Positions 1 through 8,081 of a DNA stretch of 64,000 nucleotides are shown here, piece after piece. The position numbers and the translations under genes were made by a program. This DNA comes from an uncultured Corynebacterium sp. GTDB taxonomy: Bacteria; Actinomycetota; Actinomycetes; Mycobacteriales; Mycobacteriaceae. The notes beneath the pieces were generated by a model, which was not told the DNA's origin, did no database searches, and saw only the letters and a list, made by a program, of their open reading frames with translations. The first letter of the stretch is position 1. Every line of letters begins with the position of its first letter. The stretch spans positions 1-64,000 of the forward strand of contig NZ_CALUCS010000009.1 of the NCBI RefSeq assembly GCF_943914615.1. The letters run 5' to 3'.

Positions 1-55
1 GAACCAGTGACCTCTTCCGTGTCAGGGAAGCGCTCTCCCGCTGAGCTAAACGCGC
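1..55 (-). tRNA. tRNA-Val (GAC), 3' end outside window
   Basis: Read on the minus strand, the 5' acceptor GCGCGTT, TA at positions 8-9, the D stem GCTC/GAGC and a 5-bp anticodon stem CTTCC/GGAAG are all present. The anticodon loop CTGACAC gives anticodon GAC (valine). The T arm is only partly inside the window, so the 3' end is missing. It is followed on the same strand by tRNA-Gly upstream, suggesting co-transcription. Confidence 0.93.
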
Positions 56-104
56 TAAAACAACAACCCAAGCCCCGAAATTGGCTCGGGATTCTGCTTG
101 AGCG

Positions 105-180
105 TGGAGCGGATGACGAGACTCGAACTCGCGACCCTCACCTTGGCAAGGTGATGCGCTACCAACTGCGCTACATCCGC
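105..180 (-). tRNA. tRNA-Gly (GCC)
   Basis: A complete cloverleaf on the minus strand. The acceptor GCGGATG (174-180) pairs with CATCCGC (109-115), the anticodon stem CACCT/AGGTG closes the loop TGCCA with anticodon GCC, and GTTCGAGTC forms the T loop. The bases at 105-107 encode the terminal CCA. It lies about 50 nt upstream of tRNA-Val(GAC) in the direction of transcription. Confidence 0.95.
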
Positions 181-412
181 ACAAGCAACCTAGATTGCTT
201 AAAAGCAATTCTTCGTCGCTGCGACAACAAACACTAGCCTGTTAGTCGCCTACTTCACAAATCACCAGGTAGACACAGGCTTTGGCAGGGCGCTTGCAGT
301 GGGGTTTAGCGGCCCTGAACTACATCCTTGGAATTCGTGTGAGCGATGAGAGTTTGTCCCCACCACTGGTTTTGGTTTTGCCTACCGCCAGGTGGTACCT
401 TTCCCTCTTGAA
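181..412. other. intergenic region between divergent tRNA genes
   Basis: No credible coding sequence is visible. The region must hold the promoter for the minus-strand tRNA-Gly/tRNA-Val pair and the promoter for tRNA-Val(CAC), but I see no clear -35/-10 pair on either strand. A small hairpin GATTGCTTAAAAGCAATT lies close to the tRNA-Gly 5' end (193-210). Confidence 0.5.
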
Positions 413-484
413 GGTTCCATAGCTCAGTGGAAGAGCGTTCCGCTCACACCGGAAAGGTCGCTGGTTCGAACCCAGTTGGAACCA
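413..484 (+). tRNA. tRNA-Val (CAC)
   Basis: The acceptor GGTTCCA (413-419) pairs with TGGAACC (477-483), discriminator A at 484. The D stem is GCTC/GAGC, the anticodon stem TTCCG/CGGAA encloses loop CTCACAC with anticodon CAC (valine), and GGTTCGAAC forms the T arm. CCA is not encoded. It is the second valine isoacceptor within 500 bp but lies on the opposite strand to the GAC species. Confidence 0.95.
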
Positions 485-491
485 CTATTCA

Positions 492-523
492 CCGCCTGGT
501 TTTTGCCGGGCGGTTTTGTTTTT
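492..523 (+). terminator. Rho-independent terminator of tRNA-Val(CAC)
   Basis: The arms CCGCCTGG (492-499) and CCGGGCGG (506-513) form an 8-bp stem with one G-U pair and a TTTTTG-type loop, followed by TTTTGTTTTT. It begins 7 nt after the tRNA 3' end. Confidence 0.88.
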
Positions 524-612
524 CTCCAGCAGGTGCCCCCGTGGGTTAAGGGTGGGGAACTCTTTTGGCACGGCGCACGACTACTTTCACAGCGCTGGAA
601 AACCTCGCAGGA

Positions 613-640
613 TTGAGGCCAATATTTTCGGCGCTATGGT
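613..640 (+). promoter_or_regulatory. candidate promoter of the copC cluster
   Basis: TTGAGG (613-618) and TATGGT (635-640) are separated by 16 nt and lie 36 nt before the chosen copC-like start. Recognised by eye only; corynebacterial promoters vary widely in the -35 element. Confidence 0.4.
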
Positions 641-676
641 GTTAGCAGTGTCGTGACAGAAAGGTTCACCGTTTAC

Positions 677-1261
677 ATGCCTCGCCGTTTTTCTTCTTTT
701 GGACGCCCCTTCGCCCGCATCCTGGCGACATCAGGAATGGTTGCCGCCGTTTCCGTTGGCTTTGGTGCTCCAGCTTCTGCCCATGACGTTGTGGTGAAGT
801 CCACCCCGGAGGCCAACTCCACGGTCGATCAACTGCCGGAGAAGATTGTTCTGAACTTCTCGGGCGAGCCGCAGGAGGGCTTCAACACCATCGCGCTGTC
901 GCACGATGGTGAGGTGCTGTTCCGGGGTGAGCCGAAGGCAGATGGTCGGGAGCTGTCCGTGGATGTTCCGGCTGAGGTGCAGGAGAAGAAGGACGGTGGC
1001 GAGTACACCGTCGGCTATCAGATCACTAGCTCTGACGGGCACTCCACCCGCGGCAGTCTGAAGTTCAATCTGGCTTCCGCGGATGGCGGCGAAGGTAACG
1101 GCAGCGGCGGTAGCCAGTCCGAAGGGGGCTCCGAGGAGGGGGCACAGGGGGAGCAGTCCCTGAGTGTTCCTTCTTGGTTATTGCCTTTGGGCGGTATCGT
1201 CGTAGTTGTGGGTGCCTTGGCAATCGCCATCGCACGCTTTCGCGACATGAAGGACGACTAG
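677..1261 (+). CDS. CopC-domain copper-binding envelope protein
   Basis: A 194-residue exported protein. An N-terminal signal peptide ends in PASA just before HD, leaving a mature N-terminus that starts with histidine, as in CopC proteins where this His binds copper. The CopC domain follows (about residues 29-130), then a Gly/Ser/Glu-rich linker, one membrane helix (about 162-184) and a short basic cytoplasmic tail, so the domain should sit outside the cell. I chose ATG 677 because AGAAAGG (657-663) precedes it at suitable distance; an in-frame GTG at 653 would add eight residues but has no ribosome binding site. It opens a cluster with two lipoproteins and a DyP peroxidase. A role in copper binding is from the family; transport to a partner is inferred, and no CopD is present. 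Confidence 0.85.
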   Translation: MPRRFSSFGRPFARILATSGMVAAVSVGFGAPASAHDVVVKSTPEANSTVDQLPEKIVLNFSGEPQEGFNTIALSHDGEVLFRGEPKADGRELSVDVPAEVQEKKDGGEYTVGYQITSSDGHSTRGSLKFNLASADGGEGNGSGGSQSEGGSEEGAQGEQSLSVPSWLLPLGGIVVVVGALAIAIARFRDMKDD

Positions 1262-1330
1262 CCGACAGCGGTTGGATAGAGCGTTCCTCATGTCCGATTA
1301 GTTGACGATTACCTGATCAGGAGAATTCCC

Positions 1331-1651
1331 GTGAAGAAGTTCCGCTCTGCAACCGCTGCCGCTCTGGCTCTGACCACCGCCCTTGCACTGTCCGCTTGCA
1401 CCCCGCCTCATGAGAAGGATGGTGCTGAACGCGAGGACACTGCTACCACCGGCCCGGCCACTCCGAGCATCCAGTCCACCGAGGAAGCAGCTACGGACGC
1501 ATCCGAGTCCGAAGCTGAGGCCACCGACGCAACCGATGCGGAGGAGACCGACGCTTCCGTAGAGACTGAGATGGGCGGCGCTGAAATGGCCACCGATAGC
1601 GCCGAGGCAACCGCCACCGGCGCAGGATCCGCGGCGGGTGCCACCAACTAG
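1331..1651 (+). CDS. small low-complexity lipoprotein, function unknown
   Basis: 106 residues starting at GTG, with AGGAGA (1319-1324) upstream. The N-terminus is a lipoprotein signal (Lys-rich start, hydrophobic Ala/Leu stretch, LSAC lipobox at about residues 20-23). The mature part is almost entirely Ala, Thr, Glu, Asp and Ser, without histidine clusters, and probably disordered. It lies between a CopC-like protein and a PCuAC-like lipoprotein, so an accessory role in the same envelope process is likely but unproven. I do not recognise a domain. Confidence 0.7.
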   Translation: MKKFRSATAAALALTTALALSACTPPHEKDGAEREDTATTGPATPSIQSTEEAATDASESEAEATDATDAEETDASVETEMGGAEMATDSAEATATGAGSAAGATN

Positions 1652-1680
1652 CACGCGAAACGCTAGAGATCGCGTATAGC

Positions 1681-1705
1681 GTGTCCGGGATATAGCCCCG
1701 GACAC
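1681..1705. other. strong intercistronic hairpin
   Basis: GTGTCCGGG (1681-1689) and CCCGGACAC (1697-1705) form a perfect 9-bp stem with a 7-nt loop between the two lipoprotein genes. There is no T tract directly after it, so it is more likely an RNA processing or stability element, or a weak terminator, than a classical terminator. Confidence 0.6.
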
Positions 1706-1751
1706 CGAAATGGTTGGGAAGCCCGCACGCCTTTTAATTGAAAGGTTTGTT

Positions 1752-2423
1752 ATGTCCCTGACCTCCCTGAACAACACCAAGAAGCGTGCCGCAGCCGTGG
1801 CCGCCGTCGCGTTGAGCAGTGCGCTGTTCCTTTCCGCATGCTCGGACGATGGGGAAGGTAAGAACGACGCTTCCTCCTCTGCGGAGGCTACGCAGTCCGC
1901 TGAGTCCACTGATTCCGCTGAGTCCGCCGACGACAAGGCTGCGGACGAGCAGGCTCTGGAGTTTAACGACTCCTATGTCACCGCCAAGCCAGCCGACAAG
2001 AACATGACGTCCGTGTTTGGCACCCTGCACAACGTCACCGACAAGGACATCACCATCACCGAGGTGAAGGGTGACATTGACGGTGCGAAGTACGAGCTGC
2101 ACGAGGTCAACGATGACGGCGAGATGCAGGAGATCTCCAGCCTGTCTATCCCCGCGGGCGAGGATAGCGTTCTGGAGCCCGGCGGAAACCACATCATGAT
2201 CATGGAGGTTTCCGACGAGATCGCCGCCGGCGATTCCCTCTCCTTCACCCTGGTCGACGAGGACGGCAACGAATACAAGCTGGACAACGTTCCGGTGCGT
2301 GTTCAGCAGTCCACCCACGAGCACTACGGTGACTCCAAGGAAGGCGAGATGGGCAACATGGATGGCATGCAGCATGGTGGAGATCACATGCAGCACGGTG
2401 AAGAGCACGGACACGAGCACTAA
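1752..2423 (+). CDS. PCuAC-like copper chaperone lipoprotein
   Basis: 223 residues with start ATG 1752 set by GAAAGG (1740-1745). It has a lipoprotein signal with an LSAC lipobox, an acidic Ser/Glu/Ala linker and a cupredoxin-like PCuAC domain (about residues 70-180) with His-Asn-Val and Met-rich stretches (HIMIMEV). The C-terminal tail is packed with His and Met (QHGGDHMQHGEEHGHEH), a probable metal-binding extension. PCuAC proteins carry Cu(I) outside the membrane, often to cytochrome oxidase. It is followed 5 nt later by the DyP gene and preceded by a CopC-like gene, supporting a shared copper or redox role at the cell surface. Confidence 0.82.
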   Translation: MSLTSLNNTKKRAAAVAAVALSSALFLSACSDDGEGKNDASSSAEATQSAESTDSAESADDKAADEQALEFNDSYVTAKPADKNMTSVFGTLHNVTDKDITITEVKGDIDGAKYELHEVNDDGEMQEISSLSIPAGEDSVLEPGGNHIMIMEVSDEIAAGDSLSFTLVDEDGNEYKLDNVPVRVQQSTHEHYGDSKEGEMGNMDGMQHGGDHMQHGEEHGHEH

Positions 2424-2428
2424 AGCCC

Positions 2429-3682
2429 ATGCCTAACCCTGCACGTTTTCGTTCTTCCATTTCTGACGCCACCACCCCCGAGCCTGCCCAAGGTGTGAAA
2501 TTCACTCGCCGTGGATTCTTTGCGGGACTGGGCATGTCCGGCGCCGCCTCCGTCCTGGCAGCTTGTAGCACAGCAGAAGACTCCGCAGCTACAGCTGGAA
2601 ACGGTGGTGCTGGTGATGGGGCGTCAATAAGAAAGATTGATTTCGACGGCCCGCACCAGGCGGGCATCCGGGAAGACTCGCAGAACCACGCGCTGTTGGT
2701 GGCCTTCAACCTGAAGAGGGACGGGCTACCGCGCGGCGGACTGAAGAAGAACCTGGAGCGCCTGATGCGCATCTGGACTGGCGATGCGCGTTCCCTGACC
2801 CAGGGGCAGGTCGCCCTGGCGGACCTAGAACACGAGCTATCTATAGCCCCGCAGAATCTGACGGTGACTGCGGGGTGGGGCCCCAAGTTGATCAAGGATG
2901 CGGGCTTGATCGGTCAGGCCCCTTCCTGGGTGAAGAAGAACCTCAACGGACTGCCCAAGTTCAAGGGAGACAAGCTCGACCCGGATTTCGGCGGCGCCGA
3001 CGTGGTGCTGCAGATCTGTGGCGACGACCTCACAGCCGTGAGTCATGCCGCGCGTGTGCTGACCCGCGGCGGTCGTGACTATGCGACGCCGAAGTGGGCC
3101 CAGCGCGGATTCGTGGACTCGCCTACAGGCGAAACGCCGCGCAACCTGCTGGGCTTCAAGGACGGCACCGCCATTCCCCGCACCGATGAGGAGTATGACG
3201 AGGCGATCTGGGACGATCAGGGTGGCAGCGCCATGGTGGTCCGCCGAGTTGTGTTCGATATGCCGGGGTGGGAGCAGCTGGACCGCAAGTCCCGTGAGGT
3301 CGTATTCGGCCGGCACGCGGACACCGGCGCCCCGCTGGGTGCGAAGGACGAGTTTGATCCGGTGGATCTCAACAAGACCGGCGATGACGGCCTGCCGTTG
3401 ATCGACGAGCGCAGCCATGTGGGCATCTCCGCGGGCGAGGGCACCCATATGCGGCGCCGCGCCTACAACTGGGACAACGAGGTCACCCCACTGGGCAACA
3501 GCGGGCTGATTTTCATCTGTTTCCAGGCCGACCCGGACGAGGCATTTACGCCTCTGCAGAAGCGGCTCGCGGAGAAGGACCGGCTGAATACCTGGATCAC
3601 CCATGTCGGTTCGGCGGTCTTCTGGGTGCTGCCCGGCACGCAAAACGGGGCGTACTGGGGGCAGGAGATTCTGGAGGGGTAG
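2429..3682 (+). CDS. Tat-exported DyP-type haem peroxidase (EfeB-like)
   Basis: 417 residues of the dye-decolourising peroxidase family. The N-terminus has a twin-arginine signal (TRRGFFAGLG, about residues 26-35) that ends in LAAC, so the enzyme is probably both Tat-exported (already folded with haem) and lipid-anchored. The family motif GFKDGT (catalytic Asp) is near residue 245, and a downstream His in the haem-ligand region is compatible with DyP. Related EfeB proteins use peroxide and help release iron from haem. It is the last gene of the cluster and lies 5 nt after the PCuAC gene. A run of rare codons near residue 66 (TCA ATA AGA) coincides with a copy of the dispersed 10-mer. Confidence 0.9.
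   Translation: MPNPARFRSSISDATTPEPAQGVKFTRRGFFAGLGMSGAASVLAACSTAEDSAATAGNGGAGDGASIRKIDFDGPHQAGIREDSQNHALLVAFNLKRDGLPRGGLKKNLERLMRIWTGDARSLTQGQVALADLEHELSIAPQNLTVTAGWGPKLIKDAGLIGQAPSWVKKNLNGLPKFKGDKLDPDFGGADVVLQICGDDLTAVSHAARVLTRGGRDYATPKWAQRGFVDSPTGETPRNLLGFKDGTAIPRTDEEYDEAIWDDQGGSAMVVRRVVFDMPGWEQLDRKSREVVFGRHADTGAPLGAKDEFDPVDLNKTGDDGLPLIDERSHVGISAGEGTHMRRRAYNWDNEVTPLGNSGLIFICFQADPDEAFTPLQKRLAEKDRLNTWITHVGSAVFWVLPGTQNGAYWGQEILEG
2620..2629 (+). repeat. dispersed 10-mer GGCGTCAMTA, copy 1
   Basis: GGCGTCAATA followed by AGAAAG, inside the DyP gene; read in frame as GCG TCA ATA AGA AAG, forcing several codons that are rare in this GC-rich genome. Confidence 0.8.
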
Positions 3683-3755
3683 AATCTACGGGCGTTGAGG
3701 ACTGTCACCAGGTATGTGACCGTCACTAAAGCCCGAGAAGGAGCACGATCCACAA

Positions 3756-5831
3756 GTGAGTACCCCCGAAAACACCCCAGGCGTCGTTACTTTCCGAGTT
3801 CCGGCCGGTACCCCGGCCGGTGCCGCCATGCGCGAGCTGGGCCTTCCCAACAAGGGTCCGGAAGCCATCGTTTGTGTGAAGGAGACCGAGGGGGAGGATG
3901 CCGGCCAGCTGCGCGACCTCTCCTGGGCGCCCCAGCAGGACGTGGACGTGGCTGCCGTTCCGGCGAACACCGATGAGGGTCGGGGCGTAATCCGCCACTC
4001 CTGCGCCCACGTGCTCGCGCAGGCGGTGCAGAAGGAATTTCCGGGCACCAAGCTGGGAATCGGCCCGGCCATCGACAACGGCTTCTACTATGACTTCCAG
4101 GTTGCAGAGCCCTTCACCCCGGAGGATCTGAACAAGCTGGAAAAGGTCATGAAGAAGATCATCAAGTCCGGCCAGAAGTTCGAGCGAAAGGCTTATGCCG
4201 ACGCAGAGCAGGCTCGCGCGGAGTACGCTGACGAGCCCTTCAAGACCGAACTGATTGCCGACAAGGGCAACGTGGATCCGGACTCCGACGAAGCCACCGA
4301 GGTCGGATCCGGCGAGCTAACCGCCTACAGCAACGTGAACCCGCGCACCGGGGAGGTCGAATGGTACGACCTCTGCCGTGGCCCGCACGTGCCGACGACG
4401 CGCTACATCCCGGCTTTCGCCCTGACCCGTTCTTCCGCCGCCTACTGGCGTGGTGACCAGTCCAAGGCCGGACTGCAGCGCATCTACGGCACCGCCTGGG
4501 AGTCGAAGGAAGCCCTGGCGGAATACCAGACGATGATGGAGGAGGCCGAAAAGCGCGACCACCGTCGCCTGGGCCAGGAGTTGGATCTGTTCAGCTTCCC
4601 CGACGAGATTGGCTCCGGCTTCCCGGTATTCCACCCGGACGGCGGTATTGTGCGCCTGGAAATGGAGGAGCACTCCCGCAAGCGTCACATCGCCTCGGGC
4701 TACAGCTTCGTCAACACCCCGCACATTACGAAGGGCGATTTGTTCCAGAAGTCCGGTCACCTGGACTTCTACGCCGACGGCATGTTCCCGCCTATGCAGT
4801 TGGACGGGGAAACCGACGACGAGGGCAATGTGACTAAGCCGGCGCAGGACTACTACGCCAAGCCTATGAACTGCCCGATGCACAACCTGATCTTCGCCTC
4901 GCGTGGACGCTCCTACCGCGAGCTGCCGCTGCGCCTGTTCGAGTTCGGCACCGTGTACCGCTACGAAAAGTCCGGCGTGATTCACGGCCTGACCCGCGCA
5001 CGTGGTTTCACTCAGGACGACGCGCACATCTACTGCACCGAGGATCAGCTGGAGCAGGAGCTGACCTCGGTTCTGGAGTTCATCATCTCCCTGTTGCGCG
5101 ACTACGGCCTGGATGACTTCTACCTGGAGCTATCCACCAAGGATCCGAACAAGTTCGTGGGCACCGACGAGATCTGGGATCGCTCCACCGAAATCCTGGA
5201 GCGCGTGGCCACCAAGTCCGGCCTGGAGCTGGTGCCGGACCCGGCAGGCGCGGCCTTCTACGGCCCGAAAATTTCCGTCCAGGCCCGCGACGCCATCGGG
5301 CGTACCTGGCAGATGTCCACCGTGCAGTTGGACTTCAACCTGCCGGAGCGCTTCAACCTGGAGTACACGGCGCCGGATGGCTCCAAGCAGCGCCCGATTA
5401 TGATCCACCGTGCGCTGTTCGGCTCCATTGAGCGTTTCTTCGGCGTGCTGCTGGAGCACTACGCCGGTGCGTTCCCTGCCTGGCTGGCTCCGCACCAGGT
5501 CGTCGGCATCCCGGTCGCTGATGAATTCAACGAGTATCTGGAGAGCTTCGCCGCAGATCTGCGCGCTCAGGGCATCCGCGCGGAGGTCGACACCTCCGAC
5601 GACCGCATGCAGAAGAAGATCCGCAACCACACCACTGGCAAGGTGCCTTTCATGCTGCTCGTCGGTGGCCGCGATGTAGAGGCGAACGCTGTGAGCTTCC
5701 GCTTCCTGGACGGGACCCAAGTCAATGGCGTGCCGCGCGAGGAGGCGCTGCGCATCATCTCTACCTGGATCGCTGAGCGCCGCAATGAGCAGCCGAACTC
5801 GGAGATGATCCAGCCACTGGTGGAGGCTTAG
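3756..5831 (+). CDS. thrS: threonyl-tRNA synthetase
   Basis: 691 residues, normal for bacterial ThrRS. An N-terminal TGS domain is followed by the editing domain (HSCAHVLA, about residue 82), and the class II catalytic core shows MNCPMHN with a zinc-type Cys (about residue 370), RGFTQDDAHIYC (motif 2 region) and a motif 3 region with arginine (RALFGSIERFFGVLLEHY). The C-terminal anticodon-binding domain is complete. GTG 3756 is chosen from GAAGGAG at 3737-3743. The leader carries GTCAC/GTGAC/GTCAC inverted elements (3704-3726), but I see no T-box. It lies upstream of the HIT gene with a 7-nt gap. Confidence 0.97.
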   Translation: MSTPENTPGVVTFRVPAGTPAGAAMRELGLPNKGPEAIVCVKETEGEDAGQLRDLSWAPQQDVDVAAVPANTDEGRGVIRHSCAHVLAQAVQKEFPGTKLGIGPAIDNGFYYDFQVAEPFTPEDLNKLEKVMKKIIKSGQKFERKAYADAEQARAEYADEPFKTELIADKGNVDPDSDEATEVGSGELTAYSNVNPRTGEVEWYDLCRGPHVPTTRYIPAFALTRSSAAYWRGDQSKAGLQRIYGTAWESKEALAEYQTMMEEAEKRDHRRLGQELDLFSFPDEIGSGFPVFHPDGGIVRLEMEEHSRKRHIASGYSFVNTPHITKGDLFQKSGHLDFYADGMFPPMQLDGETDDEGNVTKPAQDYYAKPMNCPMHNLIFASRGRSYRELPLRLFEFGTVYRYEKSGVIHGLTRARGFTQDDAHIYCTEDQLEQELTSVLEFIISLLRDYGLDDFYLELSTKDPNKFVGTDEIWDRSTEILERVATKSGLELVPDPAGAAFYGPKISVQARDAIGRTWQMSTVQLDFNLPERFNLEYTAPDGSKQRPIMIHRALFGSIERFFGVLLEHYAGAFPAWLAPHQVVGIPVADEFNEYLESFAADLRAQGIRAEVDTSDDRMQKKIRNHTTGKVPFMLLVGGRDVEANAVSFRFLDGTQVNGVPREEALRIISTWIAERRNEQPNSEMIQPLVEA

Positions 5832-5838
5832 AACCGCA

Positions 5839-6414
5839 GTGGAGGAGCAGCAACCGGAACAGCAGACCGAACCGTATGTGGATTCAGGCGTAGGCTCCCA
5901 ACCCGACCTGCAAGGCGGGCTGGAGCGACTGTGGGCACCCTATCGCTCCCAGTACATCGCCAAATCCAAACGGTCCGCCGACCCCTTTGCCACGCTCCCG
6001 GAACTTTCGGACGAAGAAGCCCTGATTGTCGCCCGGGGAAAATCTGTCTATTGCGTGCTGAACCTTTACCCGTATAACCCCGGCCACATGCTGGTGGTTC
6101 CTTATCGCCAAGTGGCTGACTATACGGAGCTCAGCATTGAAGAAACGGCAGAACTGGCGGAGTTTACAAAGATTGCGCTGCAGGCATTGCGGGCAGTTTC
6201 CAATCCCGAGGCGGTGAACGTAGGCCTTAACTTGGGCAAGGCCTCCGGTGGATCCATTCCGACACACCTGCACCAACATATAGTGCCTAGGTGGGCTGGT
6301 GATGCTAACTTCATGACAGTCATGACGGGCACCAAGGTTTTGCCGCAGACGCTGCGGGAGACCCGAGCGCTGCTGGCAGAGGCCTGGAAAAGCGTTACCC
6401 GTTCCACCGACTAG
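5839..6414 (+). CDS. HIT-family nucleotide hydrolase/phosphorylase
   Basis: 191 residues. The histidine triad HLHQHIVPRW (HxHxH, about residue 146) is intact, and NPGHMLVVPYR is typical of the Ap4A-phosphorylase-like HIT branch. The mycobacterial orthologue at the same position (before pgsA1) has been described as a diadenosine tetraphosphate phosphorylase. It starts at GTG 7 nt after thrS, so both are probably co-transcribed. The first 25 residues are acidic and Gln-rich and probably not part of the fold. Confidence 0.9.
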   Translation: MEEQQPEQQTEPYVDSGVGSQPDLQGGLERLWAPYRSQYIAKSKRSADPFATLPELSDEEALIVARGKSVYCVLNLYPYNPGHMLVVPYRQVADYTELSIEETAELAEFTKIALQALRAVSNPEAVNVGLNLGKASGGSIPTHLHQHIVPRWAGDANFMTVMTGTKVLPQTLRETRALLAEAWKSVTRSTD

Positions 6415-6447
6415 CGGTTCACACCATTAGGGAGAATAACTTCAGCG

Positions 6448-7113
6448 ATGCTTAGCGTGCACGGCCGTGGCCCCGCCGCGGTCATCATTGAACCGATCGC
6501 CCGGGTGCTGCACAAGATGGGCATTACCCCCAACGCAGTGACCGTTTTCGGTACCCTGCTGGCGATCGGTTTCGCGCTCTGGCTGATTCCTACTGGTCAC
6601 CACTTCGCGGCCGCCGTCCTCATTGGTCTTACGGTCGCCACCGACATGGTGGACGGCACGATGGCGCGAATGCGCGGCGGCGGCACCCGCTTCGGCGCCA
6701 CGCTAGATGCCACCTGCGACCGCCTCAGCGACGGCGCCATCTTCGGCGCCCTGGTTCTCTGGTTCGGCCTGCAGGAGCCCGCGAACGTGGTGATGATGAG
6801 CGTCTGTCTGGTCATCCTCGTCGCCAGCCAGGTCACCAGCTACGTCAAAGCCCGCGCGGAGGCCTCGGGCATCAAGGTAGTCGGCGGGCTCATCGAGCGC
6901 CCAGAACGCCTCATCATTTCCCTAGTCGCCGTAGGCATCGGCGGCCTCGGAGTGCCGCACGTCTTGGCGTGGGGACTGTGGATTCTCGCCGCTGGTTCGC
7001 TGTACACGGTTGTCGAGCGGCTGGTTATTGTCGCTCGTTCGGACGCCGCATCCCAGACCATCGCGGCCCCCGAAGGAGCCCGCGAGTTCCCCGCCGAGGG
7101 GAGTGAAGACTAA
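6448..7113 (+). CDS. pgsA1: phosphatidylinositol phosphate synthase
   Basis: 221-residue integral membrane CDP-alcohol phosphatidyltransferase. The signature DG-x2-AR-x8-G-x3-D-x3-D is present (DGTMAR at about residue 70, ending GATLDATCDRLSD). In Corynebacteriales the gene in this position makes phosphatidylinositol phosphate from CDP-diacylglycerol and inositol phosphate, the first step to PI and PI mannosides. Its stop overlaps the start of the acyltransferase (TAATG). AGGGAG (6429-6434) precedes ATG 6448. Confidence 0.93.
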   Translation: MLSVHGRGPAAVIIEPIARVLHKMGITPNAVTVFGTLLAIGFALWLIPTGHHFAAAVLIGLTVATDMVDGTMARMRGGGTRFGATLDATCDRLSDGAIFGALVLWFGLQEPANVVMMSVCLVILVASQVTSYVKARAEASGIKVVGGLIERPERLIISLVAVGIGGLGVPHVLAWGLWILAAGSLYTVVERLVIVARSDAASQTIAAPEGAREFPAEGSED

Positions 7114-8081
7114 TGGGTGAGCGGCTGTCGGCCGCGGCGTATATCGCCGGCTGGAAGATAACCTCCAAGCTACCGAAACCGGTGGCGAAGGCATTGTTTG
7201 AATGGGGCGCGGACGTGGCGTCCAAAAAGGGCAAAGGTCCAGAACAGCTGCGCCGGAACCTCGCCCGCATCGTCGGGCCGGAGAACGTCACGCGCGACCT
7301 GGTGCGTCGCTCCATGCGCAGCTACATGCGCTATTGGCGCGAAGCCTTCCAGCTGCCGGCCATGGCCGGGCGTGAGCTGGCGGAAGAGCTGAACCGCAAC
7401 TTCGTACCCGGCTCGCTGGAGCTACTGCACGCGAGCGCCGAATCTGGCCGGGGCACCGTCATCGCCTTGCCGCACGCGGGCAACTGGGACATGGCCGGGG
7501 TGTGGCTGGTACACCACTACGGGACCTTCACCACCGTGGCCGAGCGCCTGAAGCCGGAGATCCTGTTCGAGGCTTTCGTGGAGTACCGCGAATCGTTGGG
7601 CTTTGAAATCATCGCGCTGACAGGCGCGGACGTGCCGCCCTTGGAACGGATGGAGGAAGTGTTGCGCGACGGCGGAACCGTGTGTCTGATGGGGGAGCGC
7701 GACCTGACCGGCCACGGGGTGGAGGTGGAGTTTTTCGGGGAGAAGACCTCTATGCCCGCGGGTGCGGCCTTGCTGGCGCAGCGCACCGGGGCGAACCTGT
7801 TCACCGCGCGAGTGGCTTTCCGTGGCGGTTCGACGGATCCTCGTCCCGAGCGGCGGGGCACGCCGGAGACCTGGGAGCACGAGGTCACTCCCGTAGAGGT
7901 GGAGGGGCGGACCCTGCAGCAGATCGTGCAGCAGATGGCGGATAACTTCGCCCGTGGCATCGCCATGGACCCGCAGGATTGGCACATGCTGCAGCCGTTG
8001 TGGTTCTCGGATCTATCGGAGGAGCGCCGCAAACGCATGGGGTTGGGTGACGACAGCCAGAAGGAAGGGCAGGACCAATGA
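7113..8081 (+). CDS. patA: phosphatidylinositol mannoside acyltransferase
   Basis: 322 residues of the LpxL/HtrB-like lysophospholipid acyltransferase family. The catalytic H-x4-D motif is seen in HAGNWDMAG (about residue 122). In mycobacteria PatA transfers an acyl chain to the mannose added by PimA, on the inner face of the membrane. The gene overlaps pgsA1 by 1 nt and pimA by 4 nt, so tight translational coupling is expected. The symbol is given by synteny and family, not by direct proof. Confidence 0.9.
   Translation: MGERLSAAAYIAGWKITSKLPKPVAKALFEWGADVASKKGKGPEQLRRNLARIVGPENVTRDLVRRSMRSYMRYWREAFQLPAMAGRELAEELNRNFVPGSLELLHASAESGRGTVIALPHAGNWDMAGVWLVHHYGTFTTVAERLKPEILFEAFVEYRESLGFEIIALTGADVPPLERMEEVLRDGGTVCLMGERDLTGHGVEVEFFGEKTSMPAGAALLAQRTGANLFTARVAFRGGSTDPRPERRGTPETWEHEVTPVEVEGRTLQQIVQQMADNFARGIAMDPQDWHMLQPLWFSDLSEERRKRMGLGDDSQKEGQDQ

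Noticed and set aside
3683..3755. T-box riboswitch upstream of thrS
   Set aside because: The leader is only about 70 nt, with no T-box sequence or specifier stem; only short GTCAC repeats are seen.
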